Below the pieces are notes generated by a model. That model made no database searches and was not told the DNA's origin. It saw only the letters and a program-made list of their open reading frames with translations. Source: Forficula auricularia (lineage: Eukaryota > Arthropoda > Insecta > Dermaptera > Forficulidae). Taken from it: a DNA stretch of 64,000 nt. Positions 1-10,755 of this stretch are shown in pieces; within the stretch, counting starts at the first letter, position 1; each line of letters opens with the position of its first letter. Location: positions 1,054,001-1,118,000 of the forward strand of contig JALMQS010000556.1 of NCBI GenBank assembly GCA_024734495.1, written 5' to 3'. The position numbers and the translations under genes are program-made.

Positions 1-2070
1 CTTTATTTGCCTTAGCATAATCGAATTGGATAAAATACATTTTCTCTCTCTCTATCTTTAGCTATTTCTATTTTTTTATATTTTTTTTTTTTTGGTGTAA
101 AAGTAAATAATTTCAATTTCTAATGGAATTTTTACAAAGCTATTGTTATTGTGCAGAAAAAACTTTTTTTTTGTTGCTTTATTTTAATCGAAATATCTTA
201 ATAACTCGGTCAAGTATGAGTCGGACACGCAAAACGAAACTTAAGATAGTTCTTTCACAAATGCAAAAATTCATGAAGTCTTTGAAACTTGGATTATAAG
301 TCATTAAAAGCATAATACACATACTGTTAAAATTTGAAGACGATTTATCACACCAAACATGGAATAATTGCAATTAAAAATGACATTTTTTACATAGGGT
401 AGATAGGGAAAGGGGGGATATGATCATTATTTTATTTTTTTTCATTGAAGGACTTTCAACATCTTGATGAAAAACTAATATTTGTTAGAATAATATATTC
501 GGAGTAACTTAAAAAAAAAAAAAAAATAGAAATTATTTACCACGTAATTTTGATAAAAAACAAAAAAAAACATATTTGGGGGATTATTTTTAGTGGAGGT
601 GATATAAGCACAATGGTCCTTAAACGATCCGGCAAGTATGTGTGTATCCAGATAGAGATTTCGTAGTGTGAGTGCTACAGTCACGTTAAAAAACATAACC
701 TAAAATTTTAGTTCCGTTCATAATTATAGTGGTTACGAGGCTAAAACTTGTTATGTGGATTGTCGCGAAAGAACATCTTTAACATTTAGTTTTTTTTTTA
801 TATTGAAATTATTAAGAGATTGATTAAATTTTGGATTAAATCGGATCCAAAATTAGGTGCGGCGGGCTCTTAAAAAATAAACATTTTAATTATTTCAAAA
901 TGAGATTCCAAGAAAGCTGAAATTTAATGTGAAATGATTAATTAAATTTCTTTTTAAATAAAAATCTTATTATATTAAACGAGTAATTCTTGTATAAGAG
1001 AATCGGTTTCTCGAAAACGATTAAGATGAAATTCACGGGTTAGGGGATTTTTGGGTTGACAATCCGATCTGTCAAAATCTCATTTTGGGCTAAGTTGTTT
1101 TTGATGGGTTTTTTGTTAATTGAAATAATTATTCACACGTGAGTATGTCTCGATAAAAATGTACAATTACATTTTTATTCAATTTCCTTTTAATAATTAA
1201 TTGGTTTTTTAATTTTATATCCCACTAATAATTAATTACAAATATTATTATAAATTAAAATTTGCCAATTTAATTTAATGGTGCTATTTTTTATTGAATA
1301 TTAAATTATTTAAAATAATATTAATTTATCACTTTGACCTAAAGCAAAAAATTACCGATCAACGCTCGGTGTTCCAGGTACTTAGATATAAAATATCCTT
1401 GATTGAAATGAAAGAGATATTTTTTTTTATTATTTTTTAAAATTTTCTGGTTTGAATTTTATTTTAAGCACCCCCAGATTTTTAGATCACGATCTGCCAC
1501 TGCTAATTAAAATTAAGGGAAGTGAAAATAAATAAATAAATGTATATTTCTGAAAAAAAATTAATTAAATTCAATTTTATTTCTGCCTCGCCCATCCATC
1601 ATCCTGTCACTTTTCATTATTTGTATATTTATTCTGTATACATAGCTATGTATAAAGGTAGATATACTGATAGTTTTTGTTTTAATCATTTCTTCTACTA
1701 ATCTCTAGAGTAAGTTTCCAGATATTTAATATCTAATTTATCGAAAATCTAATCAATATCCTCTGTTAATCAAATTCAATGTCATAAACTTTATGTATCC
1801 GAAGTTTCCAAGTGAGAGAAAATCCTTAGCGATTTAGGCTTTCGATAAAGTGCTAGTACACTGTTGGATGGTCTTCTCTTGCTATTAGTTTACAAATATC
1901 CCATGGGAGACGACGAGACGAGAAAGGAGGGATTTAACTTTCTCTTTTATTCAACAACATTTAAGCGTTTAAGGACTCATGACATTTTTATTATATTAAG
2001 AAATCAATTACAAATATATTTAGCTATCAGTTTTGTTAAGAATACATTTTAAAAGCATCTAGATACAGAT
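1..2070. other. A+T-rich stretch, no gene seen
   Basis: I see no coding region or RNA gene here. The short frames at 179-373, 475-696 and 1864-2052 are low-complexity and match no family I recognise. A 30-bp piece near 1000-1030 recurs, inverted, near 33610-33640, so at least part is interspersed repeat. Confidence 0.5.
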
Positions 2071-2170
2071 CAGTGGCGTAACTGAGGTCACCAGTGCTCC
2101 CCGCCAAAACATTAGCTAACCTCCATATTTTGAAATCCCTCCTTCAGGATTTAAAAGGGTCAACAAAGAA
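2071..2170 (+). mobile_element. hAT-type terminus and hammerhead-family fragment
   Basis: CAGTGGCGTAACTGAGG at 2071 looks like a hAT inverted-repeat start; no matching right end is visible. The stretch near 2125-2170 (CCTTCAGGATTTAAAAGGGTC and onward) matches the flank of the hammerhead repeats at 45555-45580 and 55411-55435, so it is a truncated piece of that family on the minus strand. Confidence 0.35.
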
Positions 2171-2194
2171 ACATCTTTATCGTTTATCGTCTCC

Positions 2195-2290
2195 TTTTAT
2201 ATTGCTTCTTTATTCATCAAAAGAAATCAATGAGGCCTCCTCTGCTTGATACGCAAATAAACATATACATATATAAATATAAAATACCCC
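2195..2290 (+). repeat. Repeat family C fragment
   Basis: This diverged fragment carries the family C signature: a region resembling TTGATTCATAAAGAGAAAC, then CCTCTGCTTGAT and a CAAATAAACATA tail followed by AT-rich sequence. Fuller copies lie at 12706-13200 and 43690-43900, where the family also carries a hammerhead core. The core is absent here. Confidence 0.45.
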
Positions 2291-2436
2291 ATTTTATATT
2301 TAAGCTCCACTAACTAGGGACAGCTAATAAGTTAAGTTGCTAACACTGTTCTAACCTAAGCTGTCACCTAATTCACGTGTAAGGGAATCAAACATTAATA
2401 TAATTAATAATAGGAATTAAATAATATTAATTGAAA

Positions 2437-2728
2437 GAGATATTGTTAAAGTGTAATTTATACATTTATTTTATATTTTATCATCCATCCCGAAGATAAC
2501 TACATTTAATCAATTCTATATGTTTTAGGTAAGAATTGATTATAACCTGTATATAATATCTTAATTATTCAATTGTATATTTAATGTAAATAAAATCTAT
2601 ATGTTTTAGCAATCAATTAAAGTAGTTCTTTTAATCACTTACTTACAAATTGATTAAATGTTGTTTCTTCGGGATGGATGATAAAATATAAAACAAATGT
2701 ACAAATTACACTTTAACAATATCTCTTC
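2437..2728. repeat. Hairpin with about 85-bp arms
   Basis: Sequence 2437-2520 is repeated in inverse orientation at 2648-2728, both arms passing through GATATTGTTAAAGTGTAATT and CATCCATCCCGAAG or their complements. The A+T-rich loop itself holds smaller inverted repeats. It sits just inside the left arm of the larger foldback and may be an older element at its edge. Confidence 0.6.
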
Positions 2729-2841
2729 ATATGAAAGATATTAATTTGCCGATGGTAATAGATTCAAATTTACTAGAAATTCATAGATCAAAGATGGTGT
2801 CATCTATTAATTCCGATGGAGTGGAATATTTTTAATTATAT

Positions 2842-2942
2842 GTCAGAGGGGTTGTTTTTCACCCCCTCGGGAATCGAACCCGAGTGCCAGTAACAGCAAT
2901 CCGGGCCACCTGGCTCACCTGCGGGATACGAACCTCTCTGAC
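2842..2942 (-). other. tRNA-like core (Pol III B-box-like), copy 1
   Basis: On the minus strand this contains GGTTCGATTCCC, matching the T-arm/B-box of tRNA genes, and GAGCCAGGTGGCCCGG, a loose A-box, in tRNA-like order. The ends pair with each other (GTCAGAG with CTCTGAC), but I cannot build a clean acceptor stem or a seven-base anticodon loop. I read it as tRNA-derived, not a working tRNA. Confidence 0.5.
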
Positions 2943-3239
2943 ATATGCAAACGCGTAAAATATTTTACTCAAAGATTGTTATCTTAATTTGTAAAATTTC
3001 GCGATATAGTGATTCTAAATTTAAACATATAGCCATGCCATATAATTTAAATAAAGGTGGTTGAGTGTTTCGAATTTTGAAAAAATTCAAAATTCGAAGG
3101 GCAATGGAATGACTTTTCCTAATTTAATATGAAAGATATTAATTTGCCGATGGTAATAGATTCAAATTTACTAGAAATTCATAGATCAAAGATGGTGTCA
3201 TCTATTAATTCCGATGGAGTGGAATATTTTTAATTATAT

Positions 3240-3340
3240 GTCAGAGGGGTTGTTTTTCACCCCCTCGGGAATCGAACCCGAGTGCCAGTAACAGCAATCC
3301 GGGCCACCTGGCTCACCTGCGGGATACGAACCTCTCTGAC
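3240..3340 (-). other. tRNA-like core, copy 2
   Basis: Nearly identical to the core in the first unit, including GGTTCGATTCCC on the minus strand. The two units probably arose by recent tandem duplication. Confidence 0.5.
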
Positions 3341-3637
3341 ATATGCAAACGCGTAAAATATTTTACTCAAAGATTGTTATCTTAATTTGTAAAATTTCGC
3401 GATATAGTGATTCTAAATTTAAACATATAGCCATGCCATATAATTTAAATAAAGGTGGTTGAGTGTTTCGAATTTTGAAGAAATTCAAATTCGAAGGGCA
3501 ATGGAATGACTTTTCCTAATTTAATATGAAAGATATTAATTTGCCGATGGTAATAGATATTAAATTTACTAGAAATTCATAGATCAAAGATGGTGCATCT
3601 ATTAATTCCGATGGAGTGGAATATTTTTAATTATATG

Positions 3638-3733
3638 TCAGAGGGTTGTTTTCACTCCCCGGGAATCGAACTCGAGTGCAGTAACAGTAATCCGGGCCTT
3701 GCTCACTCTGCGGGATACGAACCTCTCTGACAT
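3638..3733 (-). other. tRNA-like core, copy 3 (decayed)
   Basis: Same core with small deletions and a changed B-box (GAGTTCGATTCCC on the minus strand). It belongs to the diverged third tandem unit. Confidence 0.4.
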
Positions 3734-4057
3734 ATGCAAACGCGTAAAATATTTAATTAAAGATTGTTATCTTAATTTGTAAAATTTCGCGATATAGGAT
3801 TCTAAATTTAAACATATGAAACATGCCATATAATTTAAATAAAAAGGTGGTTGAGTGTTTCGAATTTTGAAAAAATTCAAAATTCGAAGGGCAATGGAAT
3901 GATACTTTTCCTAATTTAATATGAAAGATATTACTTTGCCGATGGTAATAGATTCAAATTTACTAGAAAATCATAGATCAAAGATGGTGTCATCTATTAA
4001 TTCCGATGGAGTGGAATATTTTTAATTATATGTCAGAGGGTTGTTTTCACCCCTCGG

Positions 4058-4617
4058 GTATCCCGCAGGTGAGCCAGAGTGGCCCGGATTGCTGTTACTG
4101 GCACTCGAATTCGACAAAGGCTCGAAGCGGGTGAAAAATCAACCCTCTGACATATAATTAAAATATTCCACTCCATCGGACTTAATAGATGACACCATCT
4201 TTGATCTATGATTTTCTAGTAAATTTGAATCTGTTTCCATCGGCAAGTCTAATATCTTCATATTAAATTAGGAGAATCATTCCATTGCCCTTCGAATTTG
4301 AATTTAAAATTTTCGAAACACTCAACCAATTTTTCATTATAATTATATGGCATGGCTATATGTTTAAATTTAGAATCACTATATCGCGAAATTTTACAAA
4401 TTAAGATAACAATCTTTAGTAAAATATTTTACGCGTTTACATATGTCAAGAGAGGTTCGTATCCCGCATGGAAATGAGCCAGGTGGCCCGGATTGCTGTT
4501 ATTTGCACTCGGGTTCGATTCCCGAGGGTGAAAAACAACCCTCTGACATATAATTAAAAATATTCCACTCCATCGGAATTAATAGATGACACCATCTTTG
4601 ATCTATGAATTTCTAGT
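4058..4617 (-). repeat. Inverted continuation of the 397-bp array
   Basis: At about 4057 the fourth unit switches orientation inside its tRNA-like core: CCCTCGGG is followed directly by TATCCCGCAGGTGAGCC from the opposite strand. The sequence then reads as about one and a half units in reverse, with a second tRNA-like core on the plus strand near 4444-4553. This makes the whole interior a large imperfect palindrome. Confidence 0.7.
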
Positions 4618-4751
4618 AATATCTCTTCAATTTATGTTATTTAATTCCTATTATTAATTATATTAATGTTTGATTCCCTTACACGTGACGTACCTACATA
4701 TTTATATTTTGAATATAAATATGTATTAATATGCATAATTTATTTGTTAGA

Positions 4752-4770
4752 GACTATAGTTCTTCATCAG
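4752..4770 (-). ncRNA. Truncated hammerhead core
   Basis: The minus strand reads CTGATGAAGAACTATAGTC. This matches both ends of the family C hammerhead (CTGATGA and GAACTATAGTC) with helix II deleted, so it is not expected to cleave. Confidence 0.4.
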
Positions 4771-5070
4771 TATTTTTAATTAGAGATTCATATGTTGAGT
4801 GACTATTAGGGTGCTCCTTATTTTGGATATTTTCGAATATTTACGCTTACAGGGGCTCATATGGTTAGAAATAAATTTTAAAAAATATCCCCCATGTTTC
4901 AAGTCTCTATCTCAATTTTAACCTAGTGCTACACAACGATTAAGTTTCCCATCTAAATAACATGGGGTTTTTGGAATTTAACAATCATTTTTTTATTCCG
5001 GTCAAAGTAATGATTCAAAAAATTTGAAACTGTGTAGACTTTATTCTTATAATAGTAGGTATCGTTCAGA

Positions 5071-5193
5071 ATTTTTACAGATTTTTAGCTATTACAATTT
5101 TGGAATTACATCTATAGATAAAATATTGCTATATCTTAGTATTAGTAAGTTATAGACTCCAAAATAAAAATAGCTAAAATCTGTAAAAATTTG
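5071..5193. repeat. Short hairpin beside the assembly gap
   Basis: TTTTTACAGATTTTTAGCTAT near 5076 is mirrored by TAGCTAAAATCTGTAAAAA near 5171. The right arm ends at the N run, so the element may continue inside the gap. Confidence 0.55.
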
Positions 5194-5198
5194 GAGGG

Positions 5199-5298
5199 NN
5201 NNNNNNNNNNNNNNNNNNNNNNNNNNNNNNNNNNNNNNNNNNNNNNNNNNNNNNNNNNNNNNNNNNNNNNNNNNNNNNNNNNNNNNNNNNNNNNNNNN
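5199..5298. other. Assembly gap, 100 N
   Basis: Exactly 100 N, the usual placeholder for unknown gap length. Frames read through it are meaningless. Confidence 0.99.
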
Positions 5299-5376
5299 CT
5301 AATTAAAAAGACTGATGCTACTGTAATACTAATAAAATCTTGTCCATTAGTACTTCCTTCGTTGACCCTTTTAAAC

Positions 5377-5409
5377 CTTAAAGAAAGAGACAATATTCTC
5401 CAAAACGTC
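5377..5409 (+). ncRNA. Decayed hammerhead, family F
   Basis: CTTAAAGA, A, AGAG, loop, CTCC, then AAAACGTC. By position it matches the family F hammerhead at 55383-55414, and its flank (reverse of the GGTCAACGAAGGAAGTA motif) matches too. The changed G5 and the lost G of GAAA should inactivate it. Confidence 0.45.
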
Positions 5410-6358
5410 ATTTTTGAAAACGGTGATAAAATGAGTCATTAATAAATTATTTTATTTCGAATTTTGTCGTTTTCATTATAAGTAAAGACAATTTAAAAAA
5501 TATAAAATACTATTTTCTTTAATGCATTAAAATAAGAACCTACCCATTCTCTGTAACAAAAATAATTCAAATACTTCTAATATATTATTATATAAAGCGA
5601 TGGGTAATCACGAAAAGCGGACAACATTGAACACCCATTCTTACCTTTTTGAAAATCTTGGTTTAAAAAATTTTAAATTGTTTTACAATTATTATTACGA
5701 TATATCCAAGTATTTTTCCATCAAGTATAAATAATCTGTCGTGAAAAAAAGAAACCAAAAATAATTTAGTGAAAAATAGTAAAAAAATTAAATAATAAGA
5801 AAGGGCAATAATTTAAATGTCAAGGGTTGTAATTCATTGGAAAAGACAACACACATACATACACATAGACACGAAAAAATCATCTCAATCTACCCTTATC
5901 CTTTCATCCCTATGCAAATAAATTACTGAAATAAATTATATATAAAACGTAAAAAAAACATACATTGATTTGATAAAAATGCTCAACTTTTCTTTTTCAG
6001 GGTGTCGCTCGCTAAAAAAGTAATTTATTTCAAGATTGAGTTATTTAGAGTACATTAGATTCGAATGTGCTGAGAGAAAAGGATGCATCCCACATTTTTT
6101 ACACTCCCTTTTTTGCCCCTATAAAAAACGACTAAATCCTATCTGGGAAGATTTATTTCTTAAGAAAGAGCGTAAGGGAAACTTAAGTCGAGGACAAACA
6201 AAACGACAACCCCTCAGTTATCGAAAATATTCCTAACGTTTCTATTATACGAGGATAAACATTCGATCAAAAAGAAATTGGAATTGGAAACATAAGTGTA
6301 AATTAAATATCAGAAGAAGATAAAAAAATAGTACTTTTATTTAATTATAAGAATTTAA
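5410..6358. other. A+T-rich stretch, no gene seen
   Basis: No recognisable coding or RNA feature. The 66-codon frame at 6036-6236 has no domain I recognise. Confidence 0.5.
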
Positions 6359-6460
6359 TTTAAAAGATTTTACTTTGCCGAGAGTAACAGAGTTGTTGAA
6401 TCATAAAGAGAAACAAAGAGATTGTCCTCTGGTTGATGTAGATAGACATTCACACATATA
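6359..6460 (+). repeat. Repeat family C, left member of an inverted pair
   Basis: It holds the family C 5' signature (TTGCCGAGAGTAACAGAG, then AAAGAGAAACAAAGAG and GTCCTCT). It is broken at 6461 by an element starting CAGGGTGTTTCAGG. The same family reappears inverted at 9000-9065, just past the other end of that element, so the two pieces look like arms of one foldback. Confidence 0.6.
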
Positions 6461-6651
6461 CAGGGTGTTTCAGGAGGAATAGTAAATATTTTAGGAGGTG
6501 GTAGTATAGACGAATTGGAATAAAAAATGCCATATAACATGTGTCCAATTTTTATTGAGTATAGAGATATAGCTTTTATTATGTAGCCCAAACAAACTTA
6601 AAGCAAAGGCAAATGAGGACGTTCAAAGTTGAAAAAAAATAAAAATAATAA

Positions 6652-7340
6652 GCTGACGTGTTCTGATGTGGCCATCCACTTGATTTTGTCATACAACCTG
6701 GCCCCTCACTTATATTTAATATTTAATAAAATTATTTATAAACATGTAGAGGAGGAGTTAGTTTTTCCATTTTTAGAGTCCTGGGGGCCCAATGATTATG
6801 TATACAAAATTTGGTTGAGTTTGGTACAAGAGCCTACATTTTCATTTTTTGACCCCCCTCCCCCATTTTAGGCGGTTAGTTTTTGCATTTTTAGACTTCT
6901 GGGGTCTCACTGATTATGTATACAAAATTTGGTTGAGTTTTCTCAAATGGCCTAGATTTTTAATATTTAACCCCCTCCACCCCCCTTAATTTTGGGTCGA
7001 TATGCACCAAAATCTAATCAGCTCTTAATCTCAATAGACCAAAACTACGTTTGAAATTTTGTTTCGATATTCACTAGTTTTTGAGCTAGCTCTTCCACAA
7101 AATTTGGTAACGCCCAGACTAACAGACATTTAACAAAACAATTATTATCTCAAAAAATATAATTTTTTCGATGTTCACTTATTAATGCTTTTTTGTAGAG
7201 CGAAATGCCATGGTTTCGCTCAATTTTTTTAATCAAAATAGTTTCAGTCGTTTTTGAGATATTTTGAAAAAAAGATGGAAAAAACCCACTTTTTTCATGC
7301 ACGATTACAATACTTGACCATACCCTGAATGGTAAAGTTA
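6652..7340 (+). repeat. Interspersed repeat family E, full-length copy
   Basis: Starts CTGACGTGTTCTGATGTGGC and ends near TACCCTGAATGGTAAAGTT. The interior has about two copies of a roughly 118-bp unit centred on ATTATGTATACAAAATTTGG, each with a C-rich block (CCCCCCTCCCCC). The 3' third holds GAAATGCCATGGTTTCGC and a palindromic end around CCATACCCTG. Other copies lie at 29060-29751, 43948-44712 and 46288-46784. A short TTACCATACA-like motif near both ends is weakly inverted. Helentron-like or MITE origin is possible. Confidence 0.7.
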
Positions 7341-7440
7341 AAACATTAATTCAAGTATCGAATAGAAACTGTAAAACAAGGTTTTTCGGTTTATATCGTC
7401 CTGCCTTCTATACTAATGATGGAGTAATTGAGAGCTAGGG

Positions 7441-7500
7441 GCCGTCCATAAATTACCTCACACATTAATTGGTGGGGGTATTTCAAATTTGTGACAAAGA
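7441..7500 (+). mobile_element. Fragment of a GGGGCCGTCCATAAATTAC-type repeat end
   Basis: GGGGCCGTCCATAAATTACC followed by a GTGGGGGTATTT stretch resembles a terminus I recall as common in arthropod DNA transposons. Only one end is visible. The assignment is from memory and weak. Confidence 0.3.
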
Positions 7501-7612
7501 AGCCATGAAATAAGTCGATTTTTTGATAAATAAGCTTATGGCGCATTCTGGTCGCCTGTCCAGGATTATGATTTCAGAACTTAAAATTGAGTATAGTGAA
7601 AACATAAATAAG

Positions 7613-8413
7613 TTTTTTTTTTTTTTTTTTTATAAATTTTATTAAACCAATTATTTTACATTAATTAATGTATACATTGTATTTTTTGCTTCGATTCCGG
7701 AGATCACTTCTCCACCATCGAGTGTCCTTATTCATCTTTAGTCCTTGTTTTTAATAAGAGGAAAAAATCTAATTAGATAAAAAAAACCTCTTTTCCGATA
7801 ATTATTTTAATTCCATTATTCCCCAATCAAGTCGATTGGATCTTCTCCATCTCATCCTCATCCATTTCATAGTAAATAATTGTTTTTTTTTTTTTTTATA
7901 AATTTTATTAAACCAATTATTTTACATTAATTAATGTATACCTTGTATTTTAGCTTCGATTTCGGAGATTGCTTCTCCACCATCGAGTGTCCTTATTCAT
8001 CTTGAGTCCTTGTTTTTAATAAGAGGAAAAATCTAATTAGATAAAAAAACCTCTTTTCCGATAATTATTTAAATTCCATTATTCCCCAATCAAATCGATT
8101 GGTATCCTTCCCTTCCTTCCTCATATCTTTCCTCTCTATAAATAATAAGTTTTTTTTTTTTTTTTTTATAAATTTTATTAAACCAATTATTTTACATTAA
8201 TTAATGTATAGCCTTGTATTTTAGCTTCGATTCGGAGATTGATTCTCCACCATCGAGTGTCCTTATTCATATTTAGTCCTTGTTTTTAATAAGAGGAAAA
8301 ATCTAATTAGATAAAAAAACCTCTTTTCCGATAATTATTTTAATTCCATTTTTCCCAATCAAGTCGATTGGATTTTCTCCCTCTCCTCCATTCCTCCTCT
8401 ATAAATAAGTTTT
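7613..8413 (-). repeat. Three-unit tandem array, each headed by poly-T
   Basis: Three units begin at 7613, 7881 and 8150, about 268 bp each, all starting with 15-17 T then ATAAATTTTATTAAACC. Between units are short C/T-rich spacers. On the minus strand each unit ends in poly-A, as expected of a retroposed transcript. The units are over 90 percent alike by eye, so the array is recent. Confidence 0.75.
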
Positions 8414-8759
8414 CTAAGTCCTTGCCTTTTAATCATTATTTAACTTACACTCGATTGCGGTGTTTTAAGAATATTTTTTTAATATTGAAAATTTAAATTT
8501 GCTCTCCAGAATAATTTACAAACTGTATATTTTTTCATGGAGTCTTCATTTATCAATGAACTTTTAAACTCACCCTACATTACGATTCATTGTTATACAG
8601 ATGATAGTAACTCTCGATAACACCCCACTCATTATAGAATAATCGCGTGAGCATTGTTTCCTCGATTAATTGAGATGTTCGGTAACTTTTTTCTTCAGTT
8701 AAAAGCTATATATTAATCCCCGAACCCGCCTCATCCCCCGGACCCCACTACTTCACACC

Positions 8760-8905
8760 ACGAAATGCCATGGTTTCGCTCAATTTTTTTAATCAAAATA
8801 GTTTCAGCTGTTTTTGAGATATTTTGAAAAAAAAAGAAGGAAAAAAAAACATTTTTTTCATGCACGATTACAATTCTTGACCATACCCTGTATGGTAAAG
8901 TAAAA
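8760..8905 (+). repeat. Repeat family E, 3' end only
   Basis: Matches the last 145 bp of family E, from GAAATGCCATGGTTTCGC to CCTGTATGGTAAAGT, and joins directly to the inverted family D end. Confidence 0.65.
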
Positions 8906-8999
8906 ATTGGACACATGTTATAATGGTATTTTTTATTTCAATTCGTCTATAGGTACTATCACCTCCTAAAATATTTACTATTCATCTTTAAACACCCTG

Positions 9000-9065
9000 T
9001 ATATCAATTATATATTTGTGTGTATGTTTATTTGCATCAAGATGACAACCTCTTTTTTATACCGT
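9000..9065 (-). repeat. Repeat family C, inverted partner of 6359-6460
   Basis: Reads on the minus strand as GAGGTTGTCATCTTGATGCA followed by AATAAACATACACACA, the family C mid-section. Next to it is an (AT)n run at about 9075-9103. Confidence 0.5.
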
Positions 9066-9071
9066 TTTGAA

Positions 9072-9074
<3 letters not shown>

Positions 9075-9103
<29 letters not shown>
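9075..9103. repeat. (AT)n microsatellite
   Basis: About 14 uninterrupted TA dinucleotides. Confidence 0.9.
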
Positions 9104-9107
<4 letters not shown>

Positions 9108-9344
9108 TCCCAATTCAAGCAATAATGATTTATATTATCAATATAATAGTTTTAGGATTTTATATCTCCATGTTCACCGACCTCCAGTCAAACGGCTCAA
9201 CCGATTCACTTGAAATTTGAAACATATAGTATACTCCTGAGGGATCCAGTAAACGTTGTGATTCATAAAAAGTGAACTTTTAACTCCCAGGAGGAACTTG
9301 AACATTTTTTTACTTTATCCAATGAGAAGCATGGGGAAAGTATT

Positions 9345-9515
9345 GTAATCGGTCTCACGGCAAGGGCGACATCAAAGGGTCCTCAGGTAAAGATTACGGA
9401 ACCCATGGACTCAATTAAAGTCACAAACTGTAGTATTCAATTTGGTTGAATTTTAACACGTGACGGTTTTGCCAAAAATTACAAGGGGTCCCGTCCAGAG
9501 GCCAAAAAGTACCAT
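9345..9515 (+). repeat. Unclassified repeat, copy 1
   Basis: From GTAATCGGTCTCACGGCAAG to the CCAGAGGCCAAAAAGTACC region this matches 52566-52735 closely. The shared block is about 165 bp with few gaps. It has no long frame conserved in both copies and I do not recognise it. Confidence 0.6.
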
Positions 9516-9997
9516 TTTTTTCTTCAATTCTTATTCCAAGTTCTAATAAGAAAACTCTAATTGAATTTACATATTCTACAAATTTAAATTTAATCTTTTT
9601 AAAACACATAAACAGTTTTATATAATACAATTTATAAAATTTATCCACAATTTCAATTTAGAGCAAATTGAATATATAAAATCAAATAGGATTATAAAAG
9701 AAATTATATAATGAGCCACAAATTCAAACATTCATGGTCACACGATCCATAACGAAAATGGGTATCCTAGTTCCACCAAATGACGATGAGGCTAAATCTA
9801 GGAACTTTAAGAAACCAAGAAACTGTAAGGGCAACAGTATTTATACTGGCGAACGCCTTCTTTTATTTATTATATTTTGTTTTTCAATTGGTTCAGTATC
9901 TAAAGCGGAATGGACACTTTTATTCTTAATAACTATTTCCGTCTTTAAAGCTTTTAAAACAGGGACGGGCTAAAACGTGTTTATAATAAAGATTATA

Positions 9998-10755
9998 CAG
10001 GGTGCATAGGAAAGTCCCTTTAACCTGAAAATACTTGAGAACGGAGAGTGCTACAGCCACGCAAGTGAGGTAACGATATAGTAAAGTGACTATGCCCGAC
10101 CTAATGCAAACGACAGCAGCGCCCCTAGTGGCGAAATGTGGAAGTTAACCATTGCAAATCGAAAACGAAAAGAGATAGAGCAAAATTTCCAATTAGAAAG
10201 TTTTAGAGCATCAATTAATTAGTACGAAACGATATTTGGTTTACACGGATAAGATAAATTGGCGCCTATATACCCCAAAAATATCCTATACATATCCTAT
10301 CCTAATAGTATCAAGCGAGCGCCAACACCTTTTAAACTAAAATTTTAAATGCATTGGAAATTAAAGTTTTCAGACATTACAGTACAGTACAAAGTCACAA
10401 ACTGCATTTGCACACTGCTACATTTCCGAAATGTAAATATGTAGAGTAGAACAGTCGCGCATAGATTACGGACATTTTTGGATACAGGCAGTAATTTATC
10501 CTTTCCGTGTAAACCAAATATCGTTTCGTACCAATTAATTGATGCTCTAAAACTTTCTAATTGGAAATTCCGCTCTATCTCTTTTCGTTTTCGATTTGCA
10601 ATGGCCAACTTCCACATTTCGCCACTAGGGGCGCTGGTATCGTTTGCATTAGGTCGGGCATAGTCGCTCCACTATACCGTCACCTCACTTGCGTGGCTGT
10701 AGCACTCTCCGTTCGCAAGTATTTTCAGGTTAAAGAAACCTTCCTATGCACCCTG
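9998..10755. mobile_element. Foldback MITE with 263-bp inverted arms, TA target
   Basis: Arms 9998-10260 and 10493-10755 are near-perfect inverse copies, starting CAGGGTGCATAGGAAAG, with TA on both flanks (9996-9997, 10756-10757). The 232-bp loop has no transposase. TA target and CAGGGTG ends suggest the Tc1/mariner/IS630 superfamily. The frames at 10345-10617, 10478-10663 and 10561-10785 are readings of the arms. Confidence 0.8.

Larger units (their letters stand above)
2731..4057 (+). repeat. Tandem array of about 397-bp units
   Basis: Units start at 2731, 3129, 3526 and 3921 (periods 398, 397, 395), each with ATGAAAGATATTA. The first two are almost identical; the third has many small indels; the fourth is cut at about 4057 by an inversion. 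Each unit holds a tRNA-like core between GTCAGAGG and CCTCTCTGAC, plus a TCGAATTTTGAAAAAATTC-type palindrome. A single related copy lies at 23877-24122. Confidence 0.8.
2374..4687. mobile_element. Composite foldback element with 70-bp arms
   Basis: The left arm (2374-2445) and right arm (4618-4687) are near-perfect reverse complements and both end at CACGTG. Inside lie a second hairpin (2437-2728), a tandem array in direct orientation (2731 to about 4057) and the same unit inverted (about 4058-4617). No transposase frame is visible, so the element is non-autonomous. I could not fix a target duplication, so the superfamily is unknown. Confidence 0.65.
6461..8999. mobile_element. Possible TA-flanked transposon, family D, with cargo
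   Basis: The left end CAGGGTGTTTCAGGAGGAAT (6461) and the right end (8905-8999, inverted, finishing in CACCCTG) share about 100 bp of inverted sequence. TA flanks both sides, as for the Tc1/mariner/IS630 superfamily. The interior has no transposase; it holds repeat E copies and a poly-T-headed tandem array. A third family D end at 63586 confirms the terminus. It could instead be two separate solo ends. Confidence 0.5.

Noticed and set aside
2731..4617. CRISPR-like array
   Set aside because: Units are about 397 bp without short repeats and spacers, and the context is eukaryotic mobile DNA.
5142..5442. Two frames through the N run
   Set aside because: Most residues are unknown and the flanks belong to a hairpin and a hammerhead-family fragment.
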